Origin: Platynereis dumerilii
Taxonomy: Eukaryota > Annelida > Polychaeta > Phyllodocida > Nereididae
Assembly (NCBI GenBank): GCA_026936325.1
Contig: JAPTHN010000015.1
Coordinates: 3,498,117-3,562,116, forward strand
Direction: 5' to 3'
DNA length: 64,000 nucleotides
Shown here: piece by piece, positions 21,817-33,496 of the stretch
Position numbering within the stretch: position 1 is the stretch's first letter
How the letters are laid out: each line of letters begins with the position of its first letter
Program-made: the position numbers and the translations under genes
Notes under the pieces: model-generated
What the model saw: only the letters and a program-made list of their open reading frames with translations
The model's database searches: none
What the model was told of the DNA's origin: nothing

Positions 21817-22464
21817 GGATACACATTTATATATTATTTAATGACCCCCATTCAAAATAAACCAAGTTTGTTTTCAAATTTTGATTTGCTCAAAAGAGCT
21901 GCAGTCGTCTATCAGATAAATGTGGTGCATTGCGCAATGTAACCAATTTCTAGACTCAACAAAGTCCGAGTTTGGTTGCTCTGCCTGAAACAGCCTAACT
22001 ATAGATATGCTTTTGCGCCCCCCCCCCTTTTGTTCACACCTGATTTTCGTGAGACTTTCTTAAACTCAGTGACCTTATTTACCTGCGTTATCAGAAAATC
22101 CGCAGCTATCAGTGCTCTGGATCTATTTGTCGCAGGATTATGCAATTTTTTTCTAACTATATGATAATGCTCCACAGTAAAAAATGAAAGTTAGAATGTC
22201 AACAGATTATTGAATATTTCTGTAGCTACCCGAATGGTTAAATGAAATAATTGCAATGAAGAAGGAAATGTTACATTATGAACCAAAGCAGAGTCCGCGA
22301 AAAGTGCTTTTGGTGTACAGGACATTTGGGCAGGTACTTCCTGAAGTTTACCTGCCCGAATGAAATTTTACCTGCCCAAAATTCCCATTAATTTCAAAAG
22401 GCATATTGCTGAGGCTTGCTAAACCTATAGGCCTACAGATATATGATACATATAATAATATATA
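21817..22464. other. Intergenic DNA with a small TTACCTGCCC repeat
   Basis: A short cluster at 22318-22385 carries TTTGGGCAGGTA followed by TTTACCTGCCC in inverted and direct copies. The word GGACATTTGGGCAGGTA also occurs at about 30036. No gene recognised. Confidence 0.4.
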
Positions 22465-22899
22465 TGTGACCTGCTCCATCAAAATGGGTTCAAAGTCGGC
22501 CTCCTATCAGCTCCTATCATATTCAGTGTGAAAAAGTCTTTGTTCTCCAGGAATTTGGCTTCAAAATGATGTTTTATTTGTTTTTATATCTCCATCCAAT
22601 CCAAAGATATGGCACCTCAAACATTGATGATGCGAAACATCGAATGTTGAGAAAATGGCATTTGAATTTCCCGCCATTGCAATGAAAGAACTAAGAAAAT
22701 TGAGAATGAAGTCCAACTTAAATAATTTGAAATAAACTTTTGGTTAAAATGAGCTTAAATATTCAAAGAAAATGACTTTTGCCTGAATGTGGTACCAACA
22801 GCTAGAAAACATCAAAATATGACCTTTTGACACATTTTGCGCATTTCTGGAAAAGGTAGATTGCCTACTTTGAACTCATTTTGGTGGAGCAGGTCACAT
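22465..22899. mobile_element. About 435-bp MITE with GTGACCTGCTCC ends
   Basis: The left end TGTGACCTGCTCCATCAAAA and right end TTTTGGTGGAGCAGGTCACA form an inverted repeat of about 33 bp extending into GTTCAAAGT. Both flanks are TATATA-rich, so a TA target is likely but its exact edge is unclear. Non-coding. Confidence 0.65.
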
Positions 22900-23567
22900 A
22901 TATATACATTATATAAAAATAACGTGCAAGCACTTTAAGCTGCGTCAAAGCTGCGTCAAAGACTCTCCCTGCATTATATGCCCCCCCCCCTCTTCAGGCG
23001 ACTTCTAGATACGTCCCTGCTATTATTGTGTGTCTCTCTGTTAATTGTTGTGTCGGTCTATCTATTTATAATCAATAGTCAATGGATGTGTGTGACTATT
23101 AAGGATTATCTGACTATTATAATCACTTGGCTCTTGATTGGTATTGAACTATCAAGTGCGATTCTGAAGTGCAATTAGTGAATTACCCCTGAGTAATTGA
23201 TAAGATGTAATTCTGGCTGCCTCAGGCTGCCTCAACTGATCCCTTAAACATAATTGCTATTGAACATCCCCTGTTTAAACTTCAGTTATATCAATTTATA
23301 TGGTTGAATTGAGGGCGCTCCCAACAAAGGGGGGATGTGCCTGGTGGAAGAAGAAGAAGATGAGCGCGCATCCCTGATAGCTTGAACCTTGACCCCCAAA
23401 GCAACAGTCCATTTATTTTCTTATTAATTTTTTTTGTTACGGTGGGCCACCAAAATCGACTGGGCTTTAGGAAAAAATCCATTGAGACTGTATTTCAAGT
23501 TTGAGCGAGATTGGTGAGACAGGGCGATCGTGACAGTGCTAACAAGATTTGAGCAAAATGCTTGGGG
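22900..23567. other. Unassigned intergenic DNA
   Basis: A C-run at 22981-22990 and a short GAAGAAGAAGA patch near 23348; nothing else recognised. Confidence 0.4.
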
Positions 23568-25375
23568 TAATAGTCTAGTCATTATGTGAAATGACCTAGA
23601 ACAAAATGCAACACAAATGGTTCCAGTGGCATTTGGTCCCTAAATATGTCAAGAAAGACATACTAAAAGTCCTGGAAAATCCATGTGGTGGAACACCCCA
23701 AATTAGCCATAAATCCAAGATGGCCGCCATAAAAATCATGTTTTTTGCAAATAACTCAGAAGCTATTAGATATAGACCCCATATGTGTATGAAAGTTGAA
23801 TATAAACTTGGGTATTACGGACATTTTAACACTATTCCCATGTCTCTATCTCTAATAGTTCTCAAGATATGGCATATTTGAATATCTCTGATTTTGCAAA
23901 AAATATGTAAATTGCCAAAAAATGTCATTTATGAGTCTTGATTCTGGATACTTGAAGTACGACTTTTACCTTACCTATCAAAGATACAAAAGGAATAACT
24001 TTTGTTTAATTTAAGACCCCATTCATGTCTCTACCTCTCATCAATCCCCTATTGTGCCATATTTTGCATTTGGAAGTGTTCCCTCGAAATTCCATTTATT
24101 TTGCTAAAATTGGCATTTTATGTGAAGGAAAGTGCTCATTTTGGGTCTGAAATGTACAAAATATTGTTGGTATGGAATTAAGCCTATTCTGAGTTACTGC
24201 ATGTGTAATGCTAGACATTATTAAACTAAAATCACTAAAGAATCACACAGAGAATCTGAAATAGACAAATTTTTCCAAATCATACATTATCATCGATTTA
24301 CGTCACGAGCGTCAATCAGCGCCAAGGATCAAAAGTTTACCGGCAATTTATGAAGCAACCGTTTGCTTCTCTAAGACGTATGGCATATCATTTTAAAGCT
24401 CTCAGAGAGATCTATCAATCCATGTAAGAATCACACCTGTAACCAGTGATGTAGTTGAGGCCGGACCATTAAAGACTGAGGCATCAGCCTCCAAGACCGA
24501 GACCATCTAAGTGTTGCCTCAAGGTCGGCATGGAGGACCTCCAACACTGGCTCAAAGACACCTGAGACTGAGGCAATACCAGGGATTTGGAACCAAGACT
24601 GAGCCAAGGCTGAGACCATCAAAATATGGCTCCAAGCCGGCCTTGAGGAATTCAACTGAGCCTCTTACCCGTACAGAAGTGTGAAATTGCGAAATTGGCC
24701 TAATTTGCATTACATGAGTGAAGGCCTGTTCATTGGCTAGATTTTGGAGTGTGTCTGGCTTAACACTCAATTATGTGTAAATTAAGAATATACGTAAGGT
24801 GACAAAATTAGAAATATAAAAATAATAATAAATTTTACATTTAGATGTCTAAATTACACCTTTATGATTTACTTAGCTTATTTGGAGAGGCAATGTTATG
24901 GAATTTTGATAAAAATACAAAAACTGAACAAATGGCAGATTTTGGACTTTTTTTTTTAAATTTTTGGTCCTCAAAAATGAATGGCAATGACTAAATTTAT
25001 AAACTTAAACAATTATTAAATATATATATGAGAATGTGTTATATGATTGCCTTGCACACATTTGTCATATGACCATGTTCAAATTGAAGATACTTAGCGA
25101 AATAAAGGTAAAAATTAAAAAAAAAAAACGCAAGTCTCCAATCACGTTTCAGTCAATTGTTGACATTGTTTAATAAAATTTAGTGACATGTGGTGAGATG
25201 CATATACACAAAAATATTTATAAATACAATGAATTAGGACTTCATGACAGAAAAGCTGCTTAAGCCGAGGATCTGTTGCTGTGCAGCTTTTTTTTTTTTT
25301 CTGATTACAAAAACCTTTCCATTTGCATTCTCGACCTATATTCAGAAACATTTCAAAGACAAGCGGAAGTACGTA

Positions 25376-26307
25376 CCGTAATATGGGGTGAATTGGGACA
25401 CTGGGGTGAATCGGGACAGATCAGGGAAACATTGTATTTGCTAAAGAAACACATATTTCTACTTGCATGAGGAAATTAATTTTTGGCATAGTTAAAGTAC
25501 ACATATTGGCACATATTGTGACAGAATTTTGTATTGCTAACTGCAGGCAGTGAGGAGCTGCAGGACCTTAAACTTTGCACTGCAGAAATGGCCTTTTACA
25601 AGTTGGTCAAAACTTTCATTGCACTATTTAAAGTATAAATATCAGAGCCATCAAACTTGCAGCAAACTTTAAAATCAGTCTAATATGGTTATAGGGGAAC
25701 CGTAATTATAGACTGGATATGGGATTGGGTAAGTTTGGTCCTGGGTGCAGATCCAGGTCAATGGCAAATTTTCCGGATTAACCAGAATAACCATACTAAT
25801 TTTCGTTTGAGTTTAGTGGCGTGGCTTTTTAATAAATAATATTGAACTTAGCATCATTTGCAGGGCATTTAGTCCAGAATTATCAGTTACTAGAAAAATT
25901 AAAAGAAAACTGCAGTTTTTAACAGTTTTCTGTGATTTATCACATTTTTTTAAATCTGCATATTATCAATGAAATTGATTTCAGATTTTCCTCAAATTTT
26001 TTTTCTGGCATGTTGAACATGTTTTCTAATATTTATTTACAGGGAGCAATCACTTAAAGTAGGCAGGGAGTATTAATAGTGGAAATACTCGAGTGTCCCG
26101 ATTCACCCCAAAGTATGGGGTGAATTGGGACAGTGGTTTTCTTGGCCTGGAGCAATGGGGATTTAAGATATCATTTCAAGCTTCTAGGGGTACTTAGACC
26201 TTGTGCCCAGACACAATTTCGCACCAAATTTTGATTTCTAGATTGATTTTTGTACATGCTATGACAGAAAAACGGCCAATTCTGTCCCGATTCACCCCAT
26301 ATTACGG
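25376..26307. mobile_element. 932-bp TA-flanked element with GGGGTGAATYGGGACA ends
   Basis: The left end CCGTAATATGGGGTGAATTG and right end ATTCACCCCATATTACGG are inverted repeats. TA flanks both sides (25374-25375, 26308-26309). The word GGGGTGAATYGGGACA recurs just inside the left end and near 26113, so subterminal repeats are present. Non-coding; Tc1/mariner or pogo-type target preference. Confidence 0.75.
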
Positions 26308-27081
26308 TATCATTGATAGACATGGTATATTAGTGCTTGTTAATCGATTTAATCCATCCATATACTAGCATGTGACAAGTCCACGAAATGCCCTTGACAT
26401 GTGTGTTTTGATATATTTGTCACAGATTCTATCAAATTTGATAGTTGATCATGAAAAACATTTCATCAAAATTCACAGTTATTGTTGGGTGTTGTTAGTT
26501 CTATAACTTGCAGATTCTTATATATTTTTATCTCAATTATAACTGCTAAAAGCACACATAATAACAAACTATGTATAACAGTTTGCGATCACTGCTATGG
26601 TTGTATTATAATTGGAATTTTTCACGTGACTTTGGAATAGGCTCCCACTAGTTTTGTATTTCTTCAAAATATGCAAATACATTGCATGCCAGAACATTAT
26701 CAAAATAAGTGAGATTTACAAGGTCAATTATTGCATTTGAACCATATCTGCGTGTTATTTGCAAAACGGCTCTTCTTCTGCAATCTACAAATTCGAATTT
26801 CATATGCTTGTATTGTCTATAGGGTAGCATTGCTATTCATGCGCGTGATTTCAACACAGAAAGTGGTGAAGTGCCACACTCTGTGCTTGAAACTCATAGG
26901 CCTAATATAGCCCAGTTTGACACAAACAGCTTCTACCAAGCAGATAATTCTGCTCTGGATCTAATTACAGCATTGTTGACAAAAAATAGATATCTAAAAG
27001 TCTTAAAACTACTGATGAAGCTGCTCTGACTAAATAATATTACTTTTATTGAAACCAAGTGGTTCTGTTAGTCTATAGGAT

Positions 27082-27260
27082 AGACTCAAGACTCAAGACA
27101 CATTTATTCGCCTATGAAATACATGTCAGTTTTTTTTAAAGTAAACACTTTTTATTAATAGGCGGGAGATCACTCCAAGACAAAAATATTGACGAGTGAC
27201 CACCCTGAGTGGAATTGACTGCTGAGAGAACCATGCATACCATTATAAAATTATTATAAA
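27082..27260 (-). mobile_element. Possible retroposon (LINE-type) 3' end
   Basis: On the minus strand the sequence ends GAATAAATGTGTCTTGAGTC TTGAGTC, a short tandem 3' tail of the kind left by non-LTR retrotransposons of the CR1/L2 type. No coding remnant is visible. Confidence 0.3.
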
Positions 27261-27390
27261 ATTCTAGGCTGTATGAGATGTTATTGTTATTATTGAAATT
27301 GATTGAGGAGCAAATTGAGAATAATATATAATTAATGATGACTATAATTAAATAATAGCCCTTTACTGCTGACTATTACCATATTTTGTA

Positions 27391-27600
27391 GTTCCGTGGC
27401 ATAATGGTTAGCATGTCTGCCTTGTGTGCAGTGGATCCGGGTTTAAAACCCGCTCTGGTCATGTCCAGACTCCAGAGGTTATCACTATGATCACCATAAT
27501 GATTGATGTGATTGTCATTCAGTGTGGTGAGCGCCGGTGAACAGATTCATCTGGAATGATTGCTATATAAAATCATGCCATATATTAAACATTTTCATTT
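27391..27600 (+). mobile_element. tRNA-derived SINE
   Basis: The head GTTCCGTGGCATAATGGTTA has a good A box (TGGCATAATGGTTAGCATG). About 40 bp later GGGTTTAAAACCC is a worn B box. The cloverleaf is not intact downstream and a non-tRNA body follows (GTGATTGTCATTCAGTGTGG), so this is a SINE head rather than a functional tRNA gene. Confidence 0.5.
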
Positions 27601-27683
27601 TGTTATGTGGTCCCTTCAATCCCTTGCCTTCTACACTTGTCTGTTTGTTATTAATTTCTTTGTCAAGGAGGAGACTAGGTGAT

Positions 27684-27765
27684 CAGTGAGTGAGTGAGTG
27701 AGTTTGTGTTTTACGCCCCATCAGCACCAGTGTGGGCTATTTAGAGGCAAGAGACTAGGTGATCA
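27684..27765 (+). repeat. GTGA-tract retroposon fragment
   Basis: (GTGA)n followed by GTTTGTGTTTTACGCC. A GAGTGAGTGAGTTT...TTTTACGCC junction is a widespread motif of retroposon ends in molluscs and some other invertebrates. Assignment by resemblance only. Confidence 0.35.
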
Positions 27766-27907
27766 TTTCGCCCAAAAATTTCACTTTGTGAAGTGTGATT
27801 CTGTATATGCCTTGATTTTTTCTGAAATATCAATTTTGAAAGCTGCATATAATCCATATATAAATATAAATATTACTTCTAACTTTGAAAGGTATATTAA
27901 TTTACAT

Positions 27908-28312
27908 CAGTGGTCAAAATAAGGGGGGGTCAAGGGGGTTTTGACCCCCGCAAATGCTCTTGGGACCCCCTTAAATGCATTTTTTGGAAGGACCCAGAGG
28001 GGGTCCTGAAAAAGCCCCCCCAAATAGTGAATTTGTTAGGAAGAATAAGCATGATCCAGCAAGTAAAGATTAATCAGCATACTACAACCACTTGTGATTT
28101 ATATACATCACCAATAGGGTTTTCAAAACTAATTTTCTGAGATAAATCATGCCTATAAAGTGCTTGGAAATCATTTTTAGCATCTGAAACACTCCAGCTT
28201 TAAAAAAAAAGCGCTTCTGGCCTCCCGCAGAATTCCAGCTAGAAGGCCTTCAACTCTTCAGGCCTTGGAATTTGAGAGACCCCACAAATAATATGGGCTA
28301 TTTCGACCACTG
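27908..28312. mobile_element. 405-bp hAT-like MITE
   Basis: The ends CAGTGGTCAAAAT and ATTTCGACCACTG are inverted. The flanks ATTTACAT (27900-27907) and ACTTACAT (28313-28320) are an 8-bp target duplication with one difference. The interior contains G- and C-runs that pair (GGGGGTCAAGGGGGTTTTGA region) and no gene. Confidence 0.65.
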
Positions 28313-29490
28313 ACTTACATGTACCTAATTTACACAGAATTCAGTGAATACACAGGACACACTCCAAAAGCTTGCCCATGAATAGGCCTTCACTCATGTC
28401 ATGTAACTTAAGACAATTTTGCAATTTCAAACACTTTATTAAGGTTAGAGGCTCAGTTGAAGGTAGAGTGGCAGGTCTGGGGGCCATATTTTGATGGCCT
28501 TAGCCTTGGCCCAGTCTCAGTGCCAAATCCTTGGCTTGCCTCGGTCTTGGTCTTGGAGGCTGATGCCTCAGTTTCTAATGGTCCGGCCTCAATCACATCA
28601 CTGGCTACAGGTGTGATTCTCAAATGGATAGATAGATCTCTTTGAGAGCTTTAAAATGATATGCCATACATCTCAGAGAAGTAAACAGTTGCTTCATAAA
28701 TTGCTGGAAAACTTTTGTTCCTGGACGCTGATTGACGCTCATGACGTAAATCGATGATAATGTATGGTTTGGAAAAATTTGTCTATTTCAGATTCTCTGT
28801 GTGATTCTTTAGTGATTTTAGTTTAATAATGTCTAGCATTATACATGCAGTTACTCAGAATAGGCTTAATTCCATACCAACAATATTTCTTACATTTCAG
28901 ACCCAAAATGAGCACTTTCCTTCACATAAAATGCCAATTTTAGCAAAATAAATGGAATTTCGAGGGAAAACTTCCAAATGCAAAATATGGCACAATAGGG
29001 GATTGAAGAGAGGTAGAGACATGATTGGGGTCTTAAATTAAACACAAGTTATTCCTTTTGTATTTTTAATAGGTAAGGTAAAAGTCGTACTTCAAGTATT
29101 CAGAATCAAGACTCATAAATGACATTTTTGGCGATTTACAGCTTTTTTTTTCAAAATCAGAGATATTCAAATATGCTATATCTTGAGAACTATTAGAGAT
29201 AGAGACATGGGAATAGTGTCAAAATGTCCGTAATACCCAAGTTTATATTCAACTTTCATACACATATGGGGTCTATATCTAATAGTTTCCGAGTTATTTG
29301 CAAAAAACATTATTTTTATGGTGGCCATCTTGGATTTATGGCTAATTTGGGGTGTTCCACCATATGGATTTTCCAGGACTTTTAGTATGTCTTTCTTGAC
29401 ATATTTAGGGACCAAATGCCACTGGAACCATTTGTGTTGCAATTTGTTCCGGGTTAGACCCAATATTTTCATATAATGACTAGACTATAA

Positions 29491-30069
29491 TAGCTGCTTG
29501 ACGCAGCTAATAAATGTCACAAGATTTCAAAAATTTAGTATTGAATGATTTTGTTGGTATTATTACACCAGGAAGGACCACACTGGTAATGTTTCTGTGC
29601 TGTCCTTATGTAATGCTGACTTGGGACTTCTTGCATGTTAATAACACACATGTAAATATATTTTCTATCAAATTAAGTCAATCAGTTTGGGTATTTCGTG
29701 ATAATTACACTTTTGTTCATGTATAATTCACTAGGCATTGCAGAAACCTGTCAGGACCTGTGCTAACTGTCGCAACATAGCAACTAAGCAAGTCCTCTAA
29801 TCTTGTGCAAAAAAAGAATGCACTTTTCTAACACGACAATTGGCATTGCTAATTGCAATCATGAGGTATTCACCAGTGGAGGCATCGATCTGATGCTCAA
29901 TTGCAATCCACTTGACACTTCTGTCAACCAGTTTGTGTAATTGGTGTTTGTGAATTGCACTGGAGATTTCAAAAGCCTGTGCTAATTGCATTGCTTACTG
30001 TATCAATGCATAGACTATACAGCATTATAACCATCGGACATTTGGGCAGGTAACCACAGTATTATTGCC
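29491..30069. other. Unassigned intergenic DNA
   Basis: AT-rich, no gene. 29810-30000 repeats the word ATTGCAATC/GAATTGCA but forms no clear element. Confidence 0.4.
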
Positions 30070-32340
30070 AGTACACTTAAATTTCTTCCTGCAGCTGCAT
30101 ATTCTGCAATATTCTGCAATAGAAACTGCAGAATTCTGCAGAAAACTGCAGAATTCTGCAGTTCTGCAAAAAAATTCTGCAGTTCTGTAGGAAACTGCAG
30201 AATTCTGCAGAAAACTGCAGAATTCTGCAGTTCTGCAAAAAATTCTGCAGTTCTGAAGGAAACTGCAGAATTCTGCAGGAATACCTATACAAGAATGAGG
30301 ACTGTGAGGAAACAAGTGGGATCACAAAAATGTCATTTTACAAACTGCTGTATCAAAATAAACTTCCATGGATGTTTTGCCTCTCTGCTCGGTCAATTCT
30401 CATTCAGAAAAATGTTTCAGGTACCCGACAACCAGGTCTATTGACTACACAGTCAGTCTTTGTCCGTCGTTGATTTTTTTCGCCGTACGACCCTTTTTTC
30501 GGCGATCGGTCAGCTCGCAAAAATGTCATTTTATAAACTACTGACAGTGCTCTATCAAAATAAACTTCAATGGACGCTTTGCCTCTCTGCTCAGGGACGG
30601 ACGCAGGGGGGGGGATGGGGGGATGCATCCCCCCCCACCAGATCAAAGTTTATATATTTTTACATGTTAATTTTATCAGGGCGCTGTCGCGTTATGTCGC
30701 GAGTTATGCGTTCCGCGACGCGATAGCGCGATAGACCCCCCCACCGGAATTTTCTGGATCCCCCCCTGTGAGACTCTGCTCGGTCAATTCTCAACCAAAT
30801 TTCATTCAGAAAAATGTTTCAGGTACCCAACAACCAGGTCTATTGACTACACTAGTCAGTCTTTGTCCGTCGTTGTTTTTTTTTGCCGTACGACCCGTTT
30901 TTCGACGATCGGTCAGCTCGCAAGAATGTCATTTTAAGAACTACTGACAGTGCTCTATCAAAATAAACTTCAATGGACGTTTTGCCTCTCTGCTTGGTTA
31001 ATTCTCAACCAAATTTCATTCCGAAAAAAGTTTCAGATACTCTGCAACCAGGTCTATTTAATACAATAGTCAGTCTTTGTCCGTCGTTGTTTCTTTTTGC
31101 CTTACTACCCGTTTTTCGGCGATCGGTCAGCTCGCAAAAATGTAATTTCATAAACTGCTGACAGTGTTCTATCAAAATGAACTTCCATGGACATTTTTTC
31201 TCTCTGCTCGCTCAATTCTCAACCAAATTTCATTCCGAAAAAAGTTTCAGGTACTCTGCAACCAGGTCTATTTAATACAGCAGTCAGTCTTTGTCCGTCA
31301 TTGTTTCTTTTTGCCGTACGGCAATTTTTTCGGCGATCTGTGTGCTCGCAAAAATGTCATTCCACAAACTGCTACCTGGTAGAACTGCAGAATTTGCTAC
31401 AGAACTGCAGAATTCTGCAGCTTCCTGCAGAGTTTTTTTGAAACTGCAGAATTCTGCAGTTTTTTGCAGAACTGCATAAAACCTCCCAGGCTGCATATCT
31501 CCTACAGGATTACAGATTTTGCTGCAGAAACTTTTCAGAAACGCTGCAATGACAGAGGACTACCAAAACCCAGACCCCCCAAACCACAACCCCCCAAACC
31601 AACCCCCCTAATCAATGTTTCCTTGGTAGCAGCAAGCCCAATGTCAAAGAGGTCTGAACTGTACAGATGCAATACACTGGAGGAAGTAACAGAGGTTCAG
31701 AAATCATGCAGTTACCTGCAGAATTCTCCAGCTTCCTGCAGAGTTTTTTTTGAAACTGCAGAATTCTGCAGATTTTTTTGGAACTGCAGAATTCTGCAGC
31801 TTCTTGCAGAATTCTGCAGCTTCCTGCGGAATTCTGCAGTTTTCTGCAGAATCCTGCAGTTTTTTGCAGAGCTGCATAAAACCTCCCAGGCTGCATATCT
31901 CCTACAGAATTACAGATTTTGCTGCAGAAACTTTTCAGAAACGCTGCAGTGACAGAGGACTAACAAAAACCCTGATCCCTCATACAACAATCCCTCAAAC
32001 CAGGTTTCCTTGATAGCGGCAAGCCCCATGTCAGAGAGGTCTGAACTTTGGAGATGCATTGCAATAAACTGCAGGAAGTAACAGAGGTTCAGAAATCATG
32101 CAGGGAGCTGCAGAACTGCAGAATTCTGCAGCTTCCTGCAGAGTTTTTTTTTGAAACTGCAGAATTTATTTTGGAACTGCAGAATTCTGCAGTTTTTTTG
32201 TAGAACTGCAGAATTCTGCAGTTTCCTGCAGAATTCTGCAGTTTCCTACAGAATTCTACAGTTTTTTGCAGAATTCTGCAGCTTTTTGCAGAACTGCAGA
32301 ATTCTGCAGTTTTTTGCAGAACTGCAGGAAGAAATTATAT
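30070..32340. repeat. Satellite block built on the palindrome CTGCAGAATTCTGCAG
   Basis: Arrays of CTGCAGAATTCTGCAG alternating with short T- or A-rich spacers occupy about 30085-30280, 31383-31475, 31710-31875 and 32100-32335. Between them lie a satellite of about 213-bp period (30325-31380) and two tandem copies of a unit of about 397 bp (about 31478-31874 and 31875-32270). The outer edges are inverted: TTTCTTCCTGCAG at about 30085 and CTGCAGGAAGAAAT at about 32325. A 190-bp G/C-run segment (30595-30778) interrupts one 213-bp unit. Confidence 0.75.
30325..31380 (+). repeat. About 213-bp satellite, four copies
   Basis: Each unit runs CGCAAAAATGTCATTTTA, ATCAAAATAAACTTC, CCTCTCTGCTCGGTCAATTC, CAACCAGGTCTATT, GTCAGTCTTTGTCCGTCGTTG and TTCGGCGATCGGTCAGCTCG. 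Starts near 30325, 30520, 30920 and 31133 give spacings of about 213 bp where uninterrupted. The second unit is split by the segment at 30595-30778. Confidence 0.75.
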
Positions 32341-33496
32341 ACTCCTCATTATTGCCGGTCACACGCTATTTTTTCCGGTTTTGACCGGCAAACCGGCACT
32401 TTTCGCGCACTCTGAACCAAAGTGAACATTTGTATAGGCCTGCATTTTTTTTTAAACTCATGCAGTTCCATGACCTCATTTATAATACAATAATTATTTA
32501 CATTGATTCACTGGCCCACTTCGAGGGAATTTATTAGAGATATATTTCCCCCGAAGTGAAAGGTAGTATAGTTCATGTGATTGGTGAGGAACTGCAATAC
32601 ATTGTATGGCCTAAAACTAATTTGAATACCATAAAAACATATTTCAATGCAAGTGTCGTTTTGGTTGAGGTAAGGACTGTTCAGGCCTACCCGCTAATCT
32701 GGGGGGGAAGCTGTGGATTTTAAATGTTTTCTTGTCACTTGACAATAAAGAAGCGCTTGAAAAAAAAAGGTTTGTTTCCATCAGCAGCTAGGGTAAAATG
32801 ATTTTAAAATTGTTGTTAAAAAAGAAGTTGCTCCTTAGCACAAAAAGAAAAAAATAGCATCTATTGACAATTTCACATGCAAAAATAAATAAATTTTGTC
32901 CCAGGGGTAAAATCCATAGCCTCACAACAATCATCTAGTCGCCATGGTAGTTGGCCCCTAATAAGGGGATGACCATTTTAATATCAAATTGCTTGATGTT
33001 TTTTTTAAATAAATAATTTTTTGCTCAGTTAAAATTGGTGAAATAAATAAATTCTTTTCGGGTACTTTTGAAATAAATAATCCCTGCTAGGGGTATTTCT
33101 TAATAAGGCATTGATTGATTTATGAATGAATATTCCAGGTCTTTGCACTTGCAAATAAATTAACACGGCTGCCACTACATGACATAAATAATTTCCCACT
33201 GAAGGAAACTCCCAAGCCCTCCTCCCCCCTGGAAACTAAATGGTCACTCACTAACATAAATTGACAAGCAGACATGACTGACATGTAGCGTTTTGTTTCT
33301 CACTTTCTTGATCGATCTAGCTTTGATCATCTCAAGAATATGAGATCGAGTCTGGGTCTGTTCATGACGCTACCTGTAATGCTGTTGCTATGACGTCACT
33401 AATTCAAGTTAGTACTCGCCATGACCGGTGAGGTCGCATGATAAAACAACATAACGTCACGTAGGCCAGAGTCAGTCGTCAAGTCTATGTTATAAC
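32341..33496. other. AT-rich intergenic DNA with AAATAAATAA words
   Basis: A small palindrome at 32515-32567 pairs CACTTCGAGGGAATTTATTA with its near complement. From 32880 to 33200 AAATAAATAATTTT-type words recur. No gene recognised. Confidence 0.4.

Larger units (their letters stand above)
23571..29487. mobile_element. Long-armed inverted-repeat element 2 (TAG termini, 3-bp target duplication)
   Basis: About 5.9 kb. The arms 23571 to about 24790 and about 28330 to 29487 are reverse complements with moderate divergence. Ends are TAGTCTAGTCATTATGTG and CATATAATGACTAGACTA, flanked by TAA at 23568-23570 and 29488-29490. Both arms contain CCAAGATGGCCGCCAT or its worn form. The interior (24791-28329) holds younger insertions: a TA-flanked element, a SINE, retroposon-like tails and a hAT-like MITE. 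No transposase frame was recognised. Confidence 0.75.

Noticed and set aside
23606-29472. Matching 90-98-codon frames in the two arms of long-armed element 2 (QHKWFQWHLVPKYVKKDILK)
   Set aside because: They are the same sequence read from two inverted arms. Substitutions between them show no clear excess at third positions, and the frames have no splice or promoter context.
30025-32384. Leu/Gln/Asn/Phe-rich frames in the satellite block
   Set aside because: They are translations of CTGCAGAATTCTGCAG arrays in all frames; low complexity explains the open length.
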